Positions 11,762-23,084 of a stretch of DNA of 64,000 nt are shown here, one piece after another; position 1 is the stretch's first letter; each line of letters opens with the position of its first letter. A program made the position numbers and the translations under genes. The notes under the pieces are model-generated. The model saw nothing but the letters and a program-made list of their open reading frames with translations. It did no database searches and had not been told where the DNA came from. Source of the stretch: Dasypus novemcinctus (taxonomy: Eukaryota > Chordata > Mammalia > Cingulata > Dasypodidae); assembly GCF_030445035.2 (NCBI RefSeq), contig NC_080682.1, positions 36,748,770 to 36,812,769 of the forward strand, in the 5' to 3' direction.

Positions 11762-12890
11762 GAACCTTATGTTGAGTGAAGCAAACCAGGAGATAAAGGA
11801 CAAATACTACATGACCTCAATGATAGGAAATAAGCAAGCTGCCTCAGAGAGCTAGAGACTGGAAGATAGGCTTACAGGAAATCAGGGGGTAGAGGAAGGA
11901 TATCAGCTGACATCTACATGGGTGAAATCTATGATAAGTTGGAGGTAAGTATGTGTACAAGGAAGGGATAAAATGGGGGCATAGGGTTACCTTTGGGTGG
12001 GGCTTTGGGGGTTTGAGGGGGGCTAGGGATGGGCGGATGGGTAATATTTCACAAGAAATTGGGGGGAGGGTGGGGCAACACACGAACATAGGAGATTTTC
12101 AGGTGCTGATTGAGAGTATAATGCTGAGCAAACCATTTCAAAATATAATTAGAAAAGTTACCTGTTTAAGATACTCAAAGGAGATAATCTGATGCAGGAC
12201 ACACTCCTAGGGAATATCTGAATGCTCATTTTGCCAGAGTGGGTTATACCATTGGGTAGAGACCCATATAATGAGAGTGAAGGTAGACCCACAACCTGGG
12301 GAGGACTAATGCCATCAAATAGAGGGAACTGTATCTCTCAAGAGAAATGGTGGCTCCCAGGGCATTAGGGCAGTTGAGCAAGTCAAGCCCTTAACACTGT
12401 TGCAAGTATCTCTGAACGTGGCTCCTCAAGAAATGAAGACTGACTGTCACTGTGGGTTCCAAGGGGAGGGGGAAATAGATGGAACCAAAGTAAATGTGAG
12501 GGCAAAAGAAGTGTTTCACAAGAGTACACAAAGATGGGTATAAAACATGTAATATTACACCAAAAACATATGGGGAATGACAGACTAATAATGCAAACCA
12601 TAATGTAAACCATAGGATAACTAAAAAATTTAGAAAACTGTATAACCTAAAGTATAAACCACAATGTAAACACAAATGTTACCTTGTTTGAAAGCTATTG
12701 TCTCAATATCTGTACATCAGTTTCAGTAAATATGATATGAATAAGTTAAAAGATTATCACTGTGGAAGGGAAAAGGTTTTATATTGGATATGTGGAAGTA
12801 CTGTATATTGTATATATGAATTACTGTGATCTAGCGCTCTTGTGAAGAGAAGCTCAATAATTAGGGAAAAAAGAAAAGAAAAAGGATGTA
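11762..12890 (+). mobile_element. L1 3' UTR, module 1
   Basis: Noncoding sequence after the ORF2 stop. Its pieces recur in the same order at 40166-41650 and 48830-49320: a G-rich part (11970-12080), a block with GTAGAGACCCATATAATGAG (12257), a block with CAAGTCAAGCCCTTAACACT (12380), then a TTGTACATCAATT-type end leading to an A-rich tail. Such G-rich 3' UTR tracts are usual in mammalian L1. Confidence 0.75.
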
Positions 12891-12959
12891 GAATTTTTCC
12901 AAATCAATATGTATTCTATATCTAACCTTTAAACTCATTGCTATATTCCATTTTACTAT

Positions 12960-14095
12960 TAAGGGAACCTGACATTATATTGGGCTTCACTTTTCAGGAA
13001 GTTTTGGATCACAGAGTGGTTCACCAATGGCAGTGGAGGAATACTGGTATGGGATGTTATTGACAGGGGACATATGGTTGACAGGGAGATATACAGGGCA
13101 TGTGTCCAGGGTGCATGGAAATGTTTGGATATACTCATAGTGGAAACAATTAAAAACAGCTGGGGGGGTACTGGGTTCCTGGCCGGGGTGGGGGGCTCTG
13201 TCGTGGTCCCCAGGGGAGCAGCGGCAGTCCCCCAGGTGCAATGGCAAGGACCAGGAAGGAATGAGGGTCCAACAGTGAGCCCCTGATACTAATGACTATG
13301 CTTGTGAGCCTATACACCTGAAATAAGATCAAGGCCTAGAGCAGCACTGTGCCTAAGAGTTCCCTCTTGACAGCCTCTGTGTTACTCAAATGTGACCAGT
13401 CTCAAAGCCAAACTCAGCATGTACCTGCAATGCCTAACCCCCAGCATGGGACATGGCACCCGGGGATGAGCCTCTCTGGCACCAAGGGATTACTACCAAG
13501 TACCAGCTGATGACGTAACTAGAAAATGACCTTGAATTAAAGGTTCAATGTGGACCAGCTATGAGTCTCTAAAAAAGAGTCTGGAGGTTGTCAGAAGGAT
13601 TGCTCTTATGCACACCTGAGCAGAGCCTCTGAGACAGATAAAGTAGATACATCCCCAGGTATTGGTTCTTTTGAGGGCTAAAGAGACCCACAGTTTCTAT
13701 GGTCATGGCAGATGGAGTTCAGTGCCATGTCAGTTGGCCCTTCTTTGGAGCTGGTGTTTCTGTGTGATGGAGCTGGACTCAGATGGGATCTCTTTTCACA
13801 AGCTTTTCATGCTACTTTACTGGAATTGTAGTTGGTGCTGGGGTTTAAAATATATCCCAGGGCCCACTGGATGGAATGTGGGAGAGTATGGGCTATGATG
13901 TGGACCATTGACCATGAGGTGCAGAGATGCCCAGAGATGTACTTACCAAATGCAATGGATGTATCATGATGATGGGAGTGAGTGTTGCTGGGGGGGGGGG
14001 GGGCGGGAGTGGTGTGGTGGGGGTGGTGGGGTTGAATGGGACCTCATATTTTTTTTAATGTAATATTTTTACAAAATCAATAAAAAAAACACACA
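12960..14095 (+). mobile_element. L1-type 3' module (module 2)
   Basis: Begins with GGAAGTTTTGGATCACAG at about 12998 and ends with CCTCATATTTTTTTTAATG and an A-rich tail (14041-14095), then a short (AC)n. It contains the internal signposts of the family: CCCCAGCATGGGACATGGC (13440), GGGATTACTACCAAGTACCA (13486) and TGTATCATGATGATGGG (13958). A run of 14 G lies at 13990-14003. It follows module 1 after only about 70 bp. The same succession is seen at 41.1-43.2 kb and 48.8-51.3 kb, so modules 1 and 2 may be one 3' UTR. Confidence 0.75.
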
Positions 14096-14104
14096 CACAC
14101 ATTG

Positions 14105-14680
14105 ATTAAGCTCACTTAGTCTATCAGAAAAAAAATTTAAAAAACACAAAACAGTAGTTTACTTTATTCATTTTGTAAGATATGAACATAAATACAATGG
14201 ATGAAAAAGTCATTCTTTTTTAATTAATATGATTATGTTTAGTAATTAAAAATTAATAAGCATAAAAGCAAGTGTCACAATAAAATTGGAAATAAATTTC
14301 AATAAAAACAAGAATTCCAACAACATAAGAAAAGAAAATAAATTGATATACAATAATAAATTTCCATGGCAGATGCATATATCCATGAATATATGAGATA
14401 AGTAAGATCATATAATTACTGTCAAAGTATATGTAAGAAATATAAGGAGTAATAGAGAATATTGGCATAATAAAATAATTTTACTCTATCCATGTTTTCT
14501 GATCAACAAAGGAAGGGGAAAATGAGCTATTTTAAGAATTATGTAATGTTGAAGAAGTCAAGCATGTATAATTAAATTATGAAAATATATTCAATCTTAT
14601 GTGTGAGTGACCATTAATTGAACGACTAAAGACAGATTTTATTCAAAAAAAAAAAAAAGATATATCTAGGGATTTGAATC
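14105..14680. other. AT-rich, nothing recognised
   Basis: About 80 percent A+T with an A run at 14646-14659. I see no gene or named repeat. Confidence 0.4.
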
Positions 14681-14681
14681 T

Positions 14682-15360
14682 CTAGACTGACAATATGATA
14701 GCCAGGCCCTGAGCCTCAACAGATTTCAGCTCCTACACTCTGATTTATTGGACTTACTCCACTCAGCTAACATGGAGTTGAAGAACGTCAACCACCACAC
14801 TATGGAGCCTAGAGTGCCTACAACTGAAAGCAGGAGGATTGCATCCAGTATCCATGTGGAATCTAAGCCCCCTCTTGATATAGATGTGGAATGGACACAA
14901 CCAAGCCAAGGTCCACAGGAAGGAGGAATACAGTAAGGATTAGAGTGGACCTAATGATATTCTATTCATGAACTATTGTGGCTAAATATTGAGAAAATGT
15001 GGCATTGGTGTGGAAAAAGTGGCCATGGTGGCTGCTGGATGCGGGGAATGGGAGGAAGAGATGAGATGTGGAGACATTTTCGGAACTTGGAGTTGTCCTG
15101 GGTGGTGCTCCAGGGAAAATTGCTGGACATTTTATGTCCTCCCATGGCCCACTGGATGGGATGTGGGAGAATGTGGGCTATGGTGTGGACCACAGGACAT
15201 GGGGTGCAGCGATTCCCACAGATGTACTCACCAGACCCAATGGATGTGTCATGATGATGGGGGAGAGTGTTACTGTGGGGGGTGTGGTGGGGTGGGGGCG
15301 GTGGGCTGAATGGGGACCTCATATTTTTTTGAATGTAATATTTTTTTAAAAAATGAATAA
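14682..15360 (+). mobile_element. 5'-truncated L1-type 3' module 2
   Basis: Corresponds to the last part of the module. It starts within the AGCCAGGCCCTGAGCCTCAA block (about 14701) and ends at ACCTCATATTTTTTTGAATG plus an A-rich tail. Truncation at the 5' side and an A-rich 3' end are typical of L1-mediated insertion. The overlapping open stretches on both strands (14966-15367) reflect its G-rich bias and are not genes. Confidence 0.75.
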
Positions 15361-15452
15361 ATTGCATAGAATTTGCATAAATAAATAAATAAGTACAGGA
15401 TCATATCATCTGCAAAAAATAAAAAAATATAAATAAATAAATAAATAAATAA
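15345..15452. repeat. (AAAT)n arrays flanking a 22-bp L1 reverse-transcriptase scrap
   Basis: Simple repeats at 15376-15394 and 15430-15452 enclose about 22 bp (15396-15418). On the minus strand this scrap translates to FADDMILY, the L1 polymerase active site (compare the plus-strand copy at 10111-10134). It is too short to be a separate insertion and may be the remaining end of a shortened L1. Confidence 0.55.
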
Positions 15453-15639
15453 AACCAGATGTCTTTTGGCTGTGTTTTCATTATTTATATTTTCCATCTT
15501 TTTAACATTTTATTTTCAACATGTATGTTACTCTTTAAAAAATATAATTTCTTATAAAAAACGTAGGTTTATATTATATGTTTCTCAATCATTCTGATAC
15601 TCGTTTTTTAGTTGAATTTAGGTTCATTTTATTAAATAT

Positions 15640-16985
15640 AATTCTTTAAAAAATGTGCACAAATAAATGATCACAATCAACAAAAGAAAGGAACTCAGGA
15701 ATTTAAAATAGTATCATGTTAGGAAGTTTATCTTCATGGAAAACATTGGCTCTATGCAAATCCCACTTGGCTTTGCTTATAAAAAGATTTAAGGATGGCT
15801 GTGGTATTTGGAATGAAATACTGAAAGCAGAAAACTTTAGAAGACCATGAGTCCTAATCCCACTATTCAAATTATTTGTCTTTCCCAACATCTCCTTGGG
15901 AAATCATAGCTGCATTCAGAAGAATCATTCCCATGGTGATATCACCATTCAGAACGAAAATAAAATGTGACTCTGTCACAAAATGAGCCTGGCTGATCCC
16001 ACGAATGTAGCTCACTTTTCCACTGTGAGGGTTCTTATGAGAACCCTCATGCAGAGATCCACAGATATGATTCCACATCTGGCCAGAAGTCACAGCAAAG
16101 ACTATACAAAGAGACTCCATAGCAGGCTTGTTATAGATGGACTCTAAGTTGTTTCTTCTTAAATAAAGCAAACCACCAATTGGTGACACCAAGAGTGCCA
16201 AAGCATGGTGTTAGTGTGACTGGGTGGTCTGAGGACCCAAATATGAATATCTGTCCTGTCAGTAGTTCACCTTGCTAGTTGTTCAGCTACAAATCTTGTT
16301 CTTTGAAGGTCAAACATATCAGCTCTTTGGGACCTGCATTTTGTAGGAAAATTCATGAATGTAGGGGCAGAGTTAATGTTGAAAAACTTCTGTCCACTTA
16401 TCATAATCCACCATATTGAAGAAAAGTTTGTTACAGAAAATAGATTACCAATATTTTATATTCTTCATTAGTTTGCTTGCACACAGAACACTGTCACTGA
16501 GGCTGAAGAGCAGTGAGCATAACAATCATAGTTTTGAGGTGGTGCCTTTATAAATTTTCAGAATTTGTCACCATTCACTCAGAATACTGAGCACCTGAAA
16601 CTCCATCCCTTCAGCTGTTCTACTTTTTCTGCTAAAAGAGACTCCTTTTTCTTCAGTCCTCCCACAAGTTGGATGCATAGGAGCAGCAGTAGGAGGAAGA
16701 ACGGAAAGCTCCCTTTGGGCAGGTGCTACTGCCTCCTTCTCCACTACCCCTGATATACGGTAGCACCCCTGGGCCCCAATCCTAGCAAGGCAGTGTCCCC
16801 TCCACTTGAGGTAAACGTGGGTGTGCAGCTCCACCCAGGACCCCACAGCCACTAAGAATGCCATGGAGAATCCCCTGGTGGTGGTTGTGGGGGATGGCAG
16901 CAGCATAGTAGGAGACAAAGCATAGGCCATGAGCACAGAAGAGGAGACTGACAGTAGAACCTATTCACAGGGAGAGTGAACCTGG
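15640..16985 (-). pseudogene. TUSC3: Processed pseudogene of TUSC3 (oligosaccharyltransferase oxidoreductase subunit)
   Basis: TUSC3 is an ER membrane thioredoxin-like subunit of the STT3B oligosaccharyltransferase. On the minus strand the copy gives, in order: an ATT where the start codon was (16778-16780), a SFPF-Leu-rich signal region (about 16670-16730), [13 protein letters not shown], a conserved CSVC redox motif (16479-16490) followed by KQTNEEY, PTFMNFP, then the membrane part [31 protein letters not shown] and GDVGK (15872-16201). The last segment matches TUSC3 better than its paralogue MAGT1. No introns remain, the frame breaks several times, and a 3' UTR-like tail with an AATAAA-type site ends near 15640. 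About 200 bp upstream of the start codon is also present. The true gene lies elsewhere. Confidence 0.9.
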
Positions 16986-17390
16986 AATGCATTTTGCCCA
17001 TTTTTTAATCAGGTCATTTGTCCTTTTATTTTTGAGTTGTAGGATCTCTTTATATATCATGGATATTAGACCCTTGTCAGATGTGTGATTTCTGAATATT
17101 TTCTCCCATTATATAGGAAGACTTTTTAACCACTTTAAAATGTACTATGACATGCATAAGTATTTAGTTTTGAGGAGACCCAATATTTCTGCTTTTTCTT
17201 TTATTGCTCATGCTATATGGGTTAGGTTAAAAAACCCACATGCTGCATGTTCCCGTAGATGTTTCCTTACATTATCTTCCAGGAATTTTATAATCCTGGA
17301 TTTTATGCCTAGATCTTTGATCCATTTTGACTTGATTCTTGTATTGGAAGTGAGATAGGGGTCTTTTTTGATTCTTTTGTTCTTTTATTT

Positions 17391-19085
17391 AAATATATAT
17401 ATATAAACAAACAAACTTAGATTACATAAATGTTACTTAAAAATTATAGAGTATTCCCATATGCCCCACTCCACACACCTCCCACATTTTCCCACATTAA
17501 ATCATCACTTGTCAGTGTTGTACTTTGATTGCAACTGATTTACACATTTTGGAGACTTGCCACTAAGCATGCATTATAGTTTATATTGTGGTTTACGCTC
17601 TCTCCCAGTCAATTGTGTAGGTTATGGAGAGATATATCATGGCCTGTATCTGTCATTGCAATGTCATTCCGGATGATACTCAAATCCTCAAAATGCCCCC
17701 ATAGTACTCCTGTTTTTCCCTCTCCCTCCCTTCAGAATCTCGACTGGCCGCAGCCTCCACATTAATGATATAATTTCTTCCATTGGTAGAATCACAATAA
17801 CTAATGTAGAATACCAGAAAGTCTACTTTGGTCCATAGTTCATTCCGTAATCCCAAGGAATCTGGAGATGATACTTATTACACCACTAATTGAGAGGAGG
17901 CTTTGATTCCATAAGGCTGATGGATAGGATTCTCTTGCTTGAAGTTGTAGACGCTCTCAGTTCCTTAGTATGTTAGTTGTCCATCATCTCTTCCCTGTCA
18001 GTTGCCCTGGGTGAGTCCAATGAAATGGAGAATAGGTTTTGCAACACCGTGGAGATTCAGGGCCCAGCTGATATATGGACAGCCCAAAGATTTAAGTCTC
18101 TTAGACAGATACATTCCAATTCTAGTACTAATTATTGGTTCAAATAAAAGGGACAATAGAGCTATGTGTAGGGCAAACACAACTGAGCCCAATTCTGCAA
18201 CACTGGTGAAAATAAATTCCAAAGGAGTGCTTACTGGTAAGGCAGCAAACTACTGAGCTGTCTGCTCTGACCACAGTGTCTGGGTGTCTCCAGAACCCTC
18301 CAGAACCCCACTATTTGGGATAGTATCTATTTTACCTGTCAATAAATTCCTGCTGATGCATGTATAACTGTAACCTCCTGAGTCACTTTGAAGTCTCTTA
18401 TCCACATAAACTCATTTGTCTTTACTTTTCCCCCCTTTGCTCAAGGTCTTTTTCCAGTTGCATTGCTAGTTGGTACTTAGTAGCATTCCCTCAGTACAAG
18501 GTAGTCTCATCGCCATGAGTCATGTCCCACATACGAGGGAAAGTTATTAAATTTATATGGTGAGTTTGGCTTAGAGAGAGGTCACATTTGAGCAACAAGG
18601 AGGCTCTCAGGAGGCAACTCTTAGGCACCCTATAATACTAGGTTAAGTTTAAATTTCAAGAGTAAACGTTCATCAATATCACAGTCATCAATATCAAGGG
18701 CTGGTCAATGGACCATCCTCCTTCACTAGTCATTGCTCCTGTACTTGAGGGATTCTTGCTGCTACATTAGAGAATATGGTAGAGCTTCCCAGGGTAGGAA
18801 TTGAATATTCTTTTGGTTACTATGTTAATCACCAACCAACATTAGACTGCTCCATCAACATTTGAACACATTTATATGTCTTATATGTATGTCCAGGTGA
18901 ACTTCTTTCCATGTATCCCCCATCACTGACACCTCACAACAATGTTTAGTTAGGGCTATCCAGTTCTCTCACATGTAGGGAAAACACAACTGAGTCCAAT
19001 TCCATCACACCAAGGAGCATAAGTTTCAAGTAGAGCTCACTGGTAGGTGCCAAACTCCTGAGTTATCTGCCCTGAGGAGACAATT
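17391..19085 (-). mobile_element. L1-type 3' module 2 inside an older L1
   Basis: The minus-strand copy has its 3' terminus at about 17395 (A-rich complement with TATATATATA) and its 5' side at about 18950. It interrupts L1 ORF2 between the equivalents of 10800 and 10850 of the first L1, so it entered after that L1. Bases 18965-19082 repeat an internal part of the same element (18165-18276), with wording such as ACACAACTGAG and CTGAG(C/T)T(G/A)TCTGC. Confidence 0.75.
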
Positions 19086-20586
19086 CTGTCACAGAAAAGT
19101 GGACTTGGTAGGATTAACAAAATTCAGTTCACCAAAGAGGTGAGGATCTATTTATGATCTGTCAGCTTGATTCCATTAACATTGTGTCTATCTTTTTGCC
19201 AATAACATACTGTTTCAACCACAGTAGTAGATTTTAAAATACACTCAATGGTCAGGAAGACTCTGACTGTCATAATATCCTTTTATGGTCCATTTTGTTT
19301 CTCTCAGGTAAGATGTAATATCTCCCTTTTATTTATGAATTTTTAAAATATGCATCTTATCTGTTTGTTTTTTTGTTAGTCTTGCTATGAGTTTGTTGAT
19401 TTATTTTTTATTTTTTCAAAGAACCAGATTTTAGGGTTGTTGGTTTTTTCTGTTTTATTGTTTTGGTGCTTCTCTATTTCATTTATTTCTGCTCTAAACT
19501 TTGTTCTTTCTTTCTTCCACTTGCTTTGGGATTGTTTGCTGATCTTTCTCTAGTCTCTCCAGTTGTTCAGTTAGACCTTTAATTTTAGCTCTTCTTTTTT
19601 AATGCAGACATCTAGAGCTATACATTTTCCTCTCTGCACTGGCTTTGCTGTATCCCATAAGTTTTCATATGCTGTGTTCTCATTTACATTGATCTCTAGA
19701 TTTCTACTAATTTCTCTTGCAATTTCTTCTTTGGTCTACTGATAATTTAGGGTTTTGTTTTCCACTTTCCATATATTTGCAAATTTTCCACTTTTCCACC
19801 TATTATTGCTATGTGTCTTCATTCCATTATCATCAGAGAAGGTGTTTCTATAATTTCAATTTTCTTAAATTTATTAAGAGCTGTCTTATGTGTCAACATG
19901 TGGTCTATCTTGGAGAAAAATCCAAGAGAACTTGAGAAGAATGTATAACCTGCATATTTGGGGGGAAATGTTCTGTATATATATGTCAGGTGCAGCTCAT
20001 TTATCAAATTTTCACATTCTCTGCTTCTTGTTGATCTTCTGTTTAGTTGTTCTTTCTATTTATGTGAGGGGCATATTGAAGACTCCAACTATTATTATAG
20101 AGATGTCAATTTCCACTTTCAGGTTTGCCAGAGTTTGCTGTATGTATTTTGGGGCACCCTTGTTAGGTGCATAGATATTTATTTCAGTTACTCCTTCCTA
20201 GTGGATTGCCCCCTTTATTAATATATAATGGCCGTCTACATCTCTTATCACTATTTGGCATTTAAAGTCTGTTTTCTCTGACACCATTATAGCTATCCCT
20301 GCTATCTTTTGTTTATTATTTGCGTGAAAAATTCTTTTGCATCCTTTCATTTCAACGTATTTGCATCCTTGGGTCTAAGGTGAGTCTTCTGCAGAAAGTA
20401 CTAGCATATGGATGACTCATGTATTCTTCACCATTCTGTAAGACTATGTTTCTTGACCAGTGAGTTTAATCTGCTAATATTCAATGTTATTAATATAAAG
20501 AGATTACTTATTTCAGCCTTTTTAACCTTTGGATTTCAATATCATATCTCACATTTGTCCATCCTTTTACCTTTTTAGTTACCCTT
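19086..20586 (-). pseudogene. L1 ORF2 remnant: endonuclease and a C-terminal scrap
   Basis: The minus-strand translation of 20586-19320 follows the endonuclease and linker of ORF2. The segment near 19400 equals the KSWFFEK region before the fingers. 19240-19086 equals the [13 protein letters not shown] region much further downstream, so the catalytic palm is deleted. Numerous stops. A short open stretch at 19819-20007 preserves the GYTFFSS...FSKIDHML endonuclease words. Confidence 0.75.
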
Positions 20587-21206
20587 TGTGACAGTTTGAT
20601 TTTATGTGATTTTGTGACAGATGATTTTATGAAGCCATAAAGAGAAGGATTATGTTTGTAAACTAATCAATTACTCTGATGTGTGATGCACTTTGATTAC
20701 ATTCAATTCAGCTGAGGTGTCTTTGATTAGATTATCTGTTATGATTAGGGTTTTTTATTTGAATGTGTCAGTGGGCATGACTCATGTTGCTAGGTCTTAT
20801 ATAAAAGGACACTCACAGATATAAGGAAAAGAGTACTCTGCCTTTTAAAATCCTAATATGTGACAGAAAAGAGAAGACTCAAAGAGCTGACACTGATATA
20901 GAACACCCATAAAGAATCAAGCCTATGTTTAGATAGAGGACAACAAGATCAGTTAAGTACAAAACAACAAGAGTCCCATGGACCCTGAAGCAGAAGAGGA
21001 AGCACAGAGGGAAAGATAGAGACCAACAGATACTGGCAAGCATCTTGCTTCAGCACATGGTCACTGACTTTGTTTCAAAAGTACTGGTAAGTTGTATTGT
21101 TTATGCTCTTGTAACTGTAAGCTTTTACCTTAAATAAATAATCTTTATAAATGTCAACAGATTTCTTGTATTTTGAATGTACAGACCTTTGGCAGAGTAA
21201 TACACA
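20587..21206 (+). mobile_element. Solo LTR, MaLR/ERVL-like
   Basis: Starts TGTGACAGTTTGAT and ends GAGTAATACACA. It contains a TATA box (TATATAAAAGG, about 20799-20809) and a polyadenylation signal (AATAAA, about 21132-21137) at the spacing expected of an LTR. The start and end wording matches the copies at 40457-40939 and 47470-47926. It interrupts the L1, which resumes at 21207. I could not read a matching 5-bp target duplication. Confidence 0.75.
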
Positions 21207-23080
21207 GTTTCTGATAGTCTTCACTTCTATATTCTCCGCCAAGGCTCTCTCTCTTTTCTTTTCTAGCTACAGGAGTCCATTTAGTGTGTTTCTTTCATAT
21301 ATGAATTCATGGTTAGAAGCTCTCTTAATTTCTGGTTATCTCTGAATATTTTAAATTCACAGTCATGTTTGAAGGACAGTTTTGGCAAATAGAGTCCTTG
21401 GCTGGCAATTTTTCTCTTTCAATACATTAATTATATCATAATGCCTTCTTGCCTCCAGGGTTTCTGAAGAGAAATCTGCATCAAGTCCCCTGTATGTGGT
21501 CATTCACTCTTCCATTGCTGTTTTCAGAATTTTCTCTTTACCTTTGGCATTTGGCAATCTGAATATATGGATCATGGGGTACTTCTATTAGAGTGTGCTG
21601 TGCTTCCATGACACATATATTCATGTGTGTTGGGGACTTTTCAGCCATTATTTCCTCAAATAATCTTACTGCCCCTTTTCCCTTCTTGGCTTCTTCTGTA
21701 ACTTCAATAGCTTATGTGCTGGTGCACTTTATGTTCTCATTCACCTCTCTGAGGCCCTGCTCATTTTTTTCCTATTCTTTTCTCTCTGTGTTTTTCTTTT
21801 TTCAATTTCAGTTACACTTTCTTCTACATCACTGATTCTTTCTTCCATGGTTTTAAATCTGGTGCTCTGTGCTTCAACTGTATTTTTAATCTCATTTATT
21901 GTGTCTTATTCCTGTAAGCTCTATTATTTTTCTAAGATTTCAAATATTTCTTTGTGCTCACCAGTGTCTTTTTAATATCTTTTAGATTTTTTATCCATGT
22001 TGTTCTTCAATGCCATGACTTGATGTAAGAGATCTGTATAAACCTCACTGATTTGCTGTATAAAGTTCTGTGTCTTGCCTGCAGTTTGATATGTTACTTT
22101 TCCAGAGTTATATGTTCATTTTTCTTTGTATGGATTGTAATTTTTGACTGATATCTATGCATCTGATTCTGATGCTGAGTTTAATCTGATGTTCAGTTTC
22201 TCTATTTTTCCTAGTAATTTACTGCTAAATAGATGTATGCTACCAATGTTTTTTGACTCTTGGTATAAATTGCCCTAGATATTTAGGATTGCCCCTGTTT
22301 AAATTCTCAGACCACAGCTAAGGACCCAGTGATGGGACATGGTCCAGTTTTCAAGGGCCATGGAGAGGGGGCAGTAAAGACACAAGCTTGCATCTTTTAT
22401 TTATTTATTATTTTCCCCTTTTGTGCACTTTTCTGGTCTGACAGGAAGATTATACTCTTGGAAGACCTCTTACCTCAGACCACAGGTGCTAGGGGAGATT
22501 ACATTCAGTGTAATTTTCTAGTGTGTATACAGTTCAGAAGCAATATTTTCAACACTGGCTAAGCTTCACACACAAACTTTCTCAGAAGCTCTCTCTATCT
22601 ATAGCTAGCCTTATATCCCAACCCCCCCCCCCAACCCCCACCCCCATCCCTGTCTCCTCAGCAATGAGTTTGGGGCAATACAGAGGGTGTTTGAGAAGGC
22701 AGAAAATCTTTAGCTCCCAGTGCAATAACATGGCCCAACTGAACCTGGAAAAGTGAGACCCCCTTCAATATAGCATAATCAAATTCTCTGGCCAAAATAT
22801 AAATTTGCTGTGGGCTGTGTCCATCACTCTCCCCTTGTTGTGGAAAGGGATCCCTGCAAGACCCTCAGTCCACAGTCACTGCAGTTCATACCTGCAGTAT
22901 TCTGAAGGCTGCTTTTTGCTCTGTGTGTGGGGGGATGGGAGCCAGCTACTGCCTTAATAGCTCTAGTCTCGAGATTTTTCAGCCATTGAGAATTCTTTTG
23001 TCCTCTCCTTTCTGGGTAGTGTCTCAATTTCCCTCATATCCTGAGCCCCAGAATATCCACTTTGGTAGTTCCTTAGGAAT
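21207..23080 (-). pseudogene. L1 ORF1 and 5' UTR remnants
   Basis: On the minus strand 22200-21300 follows ORF1 (coiled coil, RRM, C-terminal domain), heavily decayed. For example, the RRM/linker complement lies near 21590-21720. Beyond it, 22200-23080 is GC-richer with a C11 run at 22622-22632 and is best explained as L1 5' UTR. That part does not obviously match the 5' UTR of the first L1, as expected if they belong to different L1 subfamilies. Confidence 0.6.
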
Positions 23081-23084
23081 CCGT

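Larger units (their letters stand above)
6236..12890 (+). mobile_element. Near full-length LINE-1
   Basis: Order is 5' UTR (about 6236-7015), ORF1 (7016-7933), a short spacer, ORF2 (8011-11761), then a 3' UTR that reaches an A-rich stretch at about 12865-12890. The 5' UTR call rests on position and lack of interruption; its middle (6400-6800) is C/T-rich. Both reading frames carry stops and frameshifts, so the copy is inactive. Its protein-level words are still well preserved, so it is younger than the L1 pieces at 24-27 kb and 46.9-48.5 kb. Target duplications could not be found, partly because the 3' boundary is ambiguous: module 2 follows directly (12960-14095). Confidence 0.85.
16990..23080 (-). 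mobile_element. Large LINE-1, inverted 5' portion
   Basis: Read on the minus strand, from 23080 down to 16990, this is a 5' UTR, ORF1, the ORF2 endonuclease, then the ORF2 C-terminal region. It is interrupted by an LTR (20587-21206) and by a module-2 element (17391-19085). About 1.4 kb of reverse transcriptase is missing around 19250-19320: sequence equivalent to 9205 of the first L1 is joined to the equivalent of 10640. The left edge corresponds to about 11237 of the first L1. The plus-strand piece starting at 23085 corresponds to about 11535. This is the layout of a single L1 insertion with a twin-priming inversion. Confidence 0.75.

Noticed and set aside
14966-15367. 133-codon minus-strand frame and three overlapping plus-strand frames
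   Set aside because: They overlap a G-rich noncoding L1-type 3' module. The same region is broken in the sister copies at 55205-55581.
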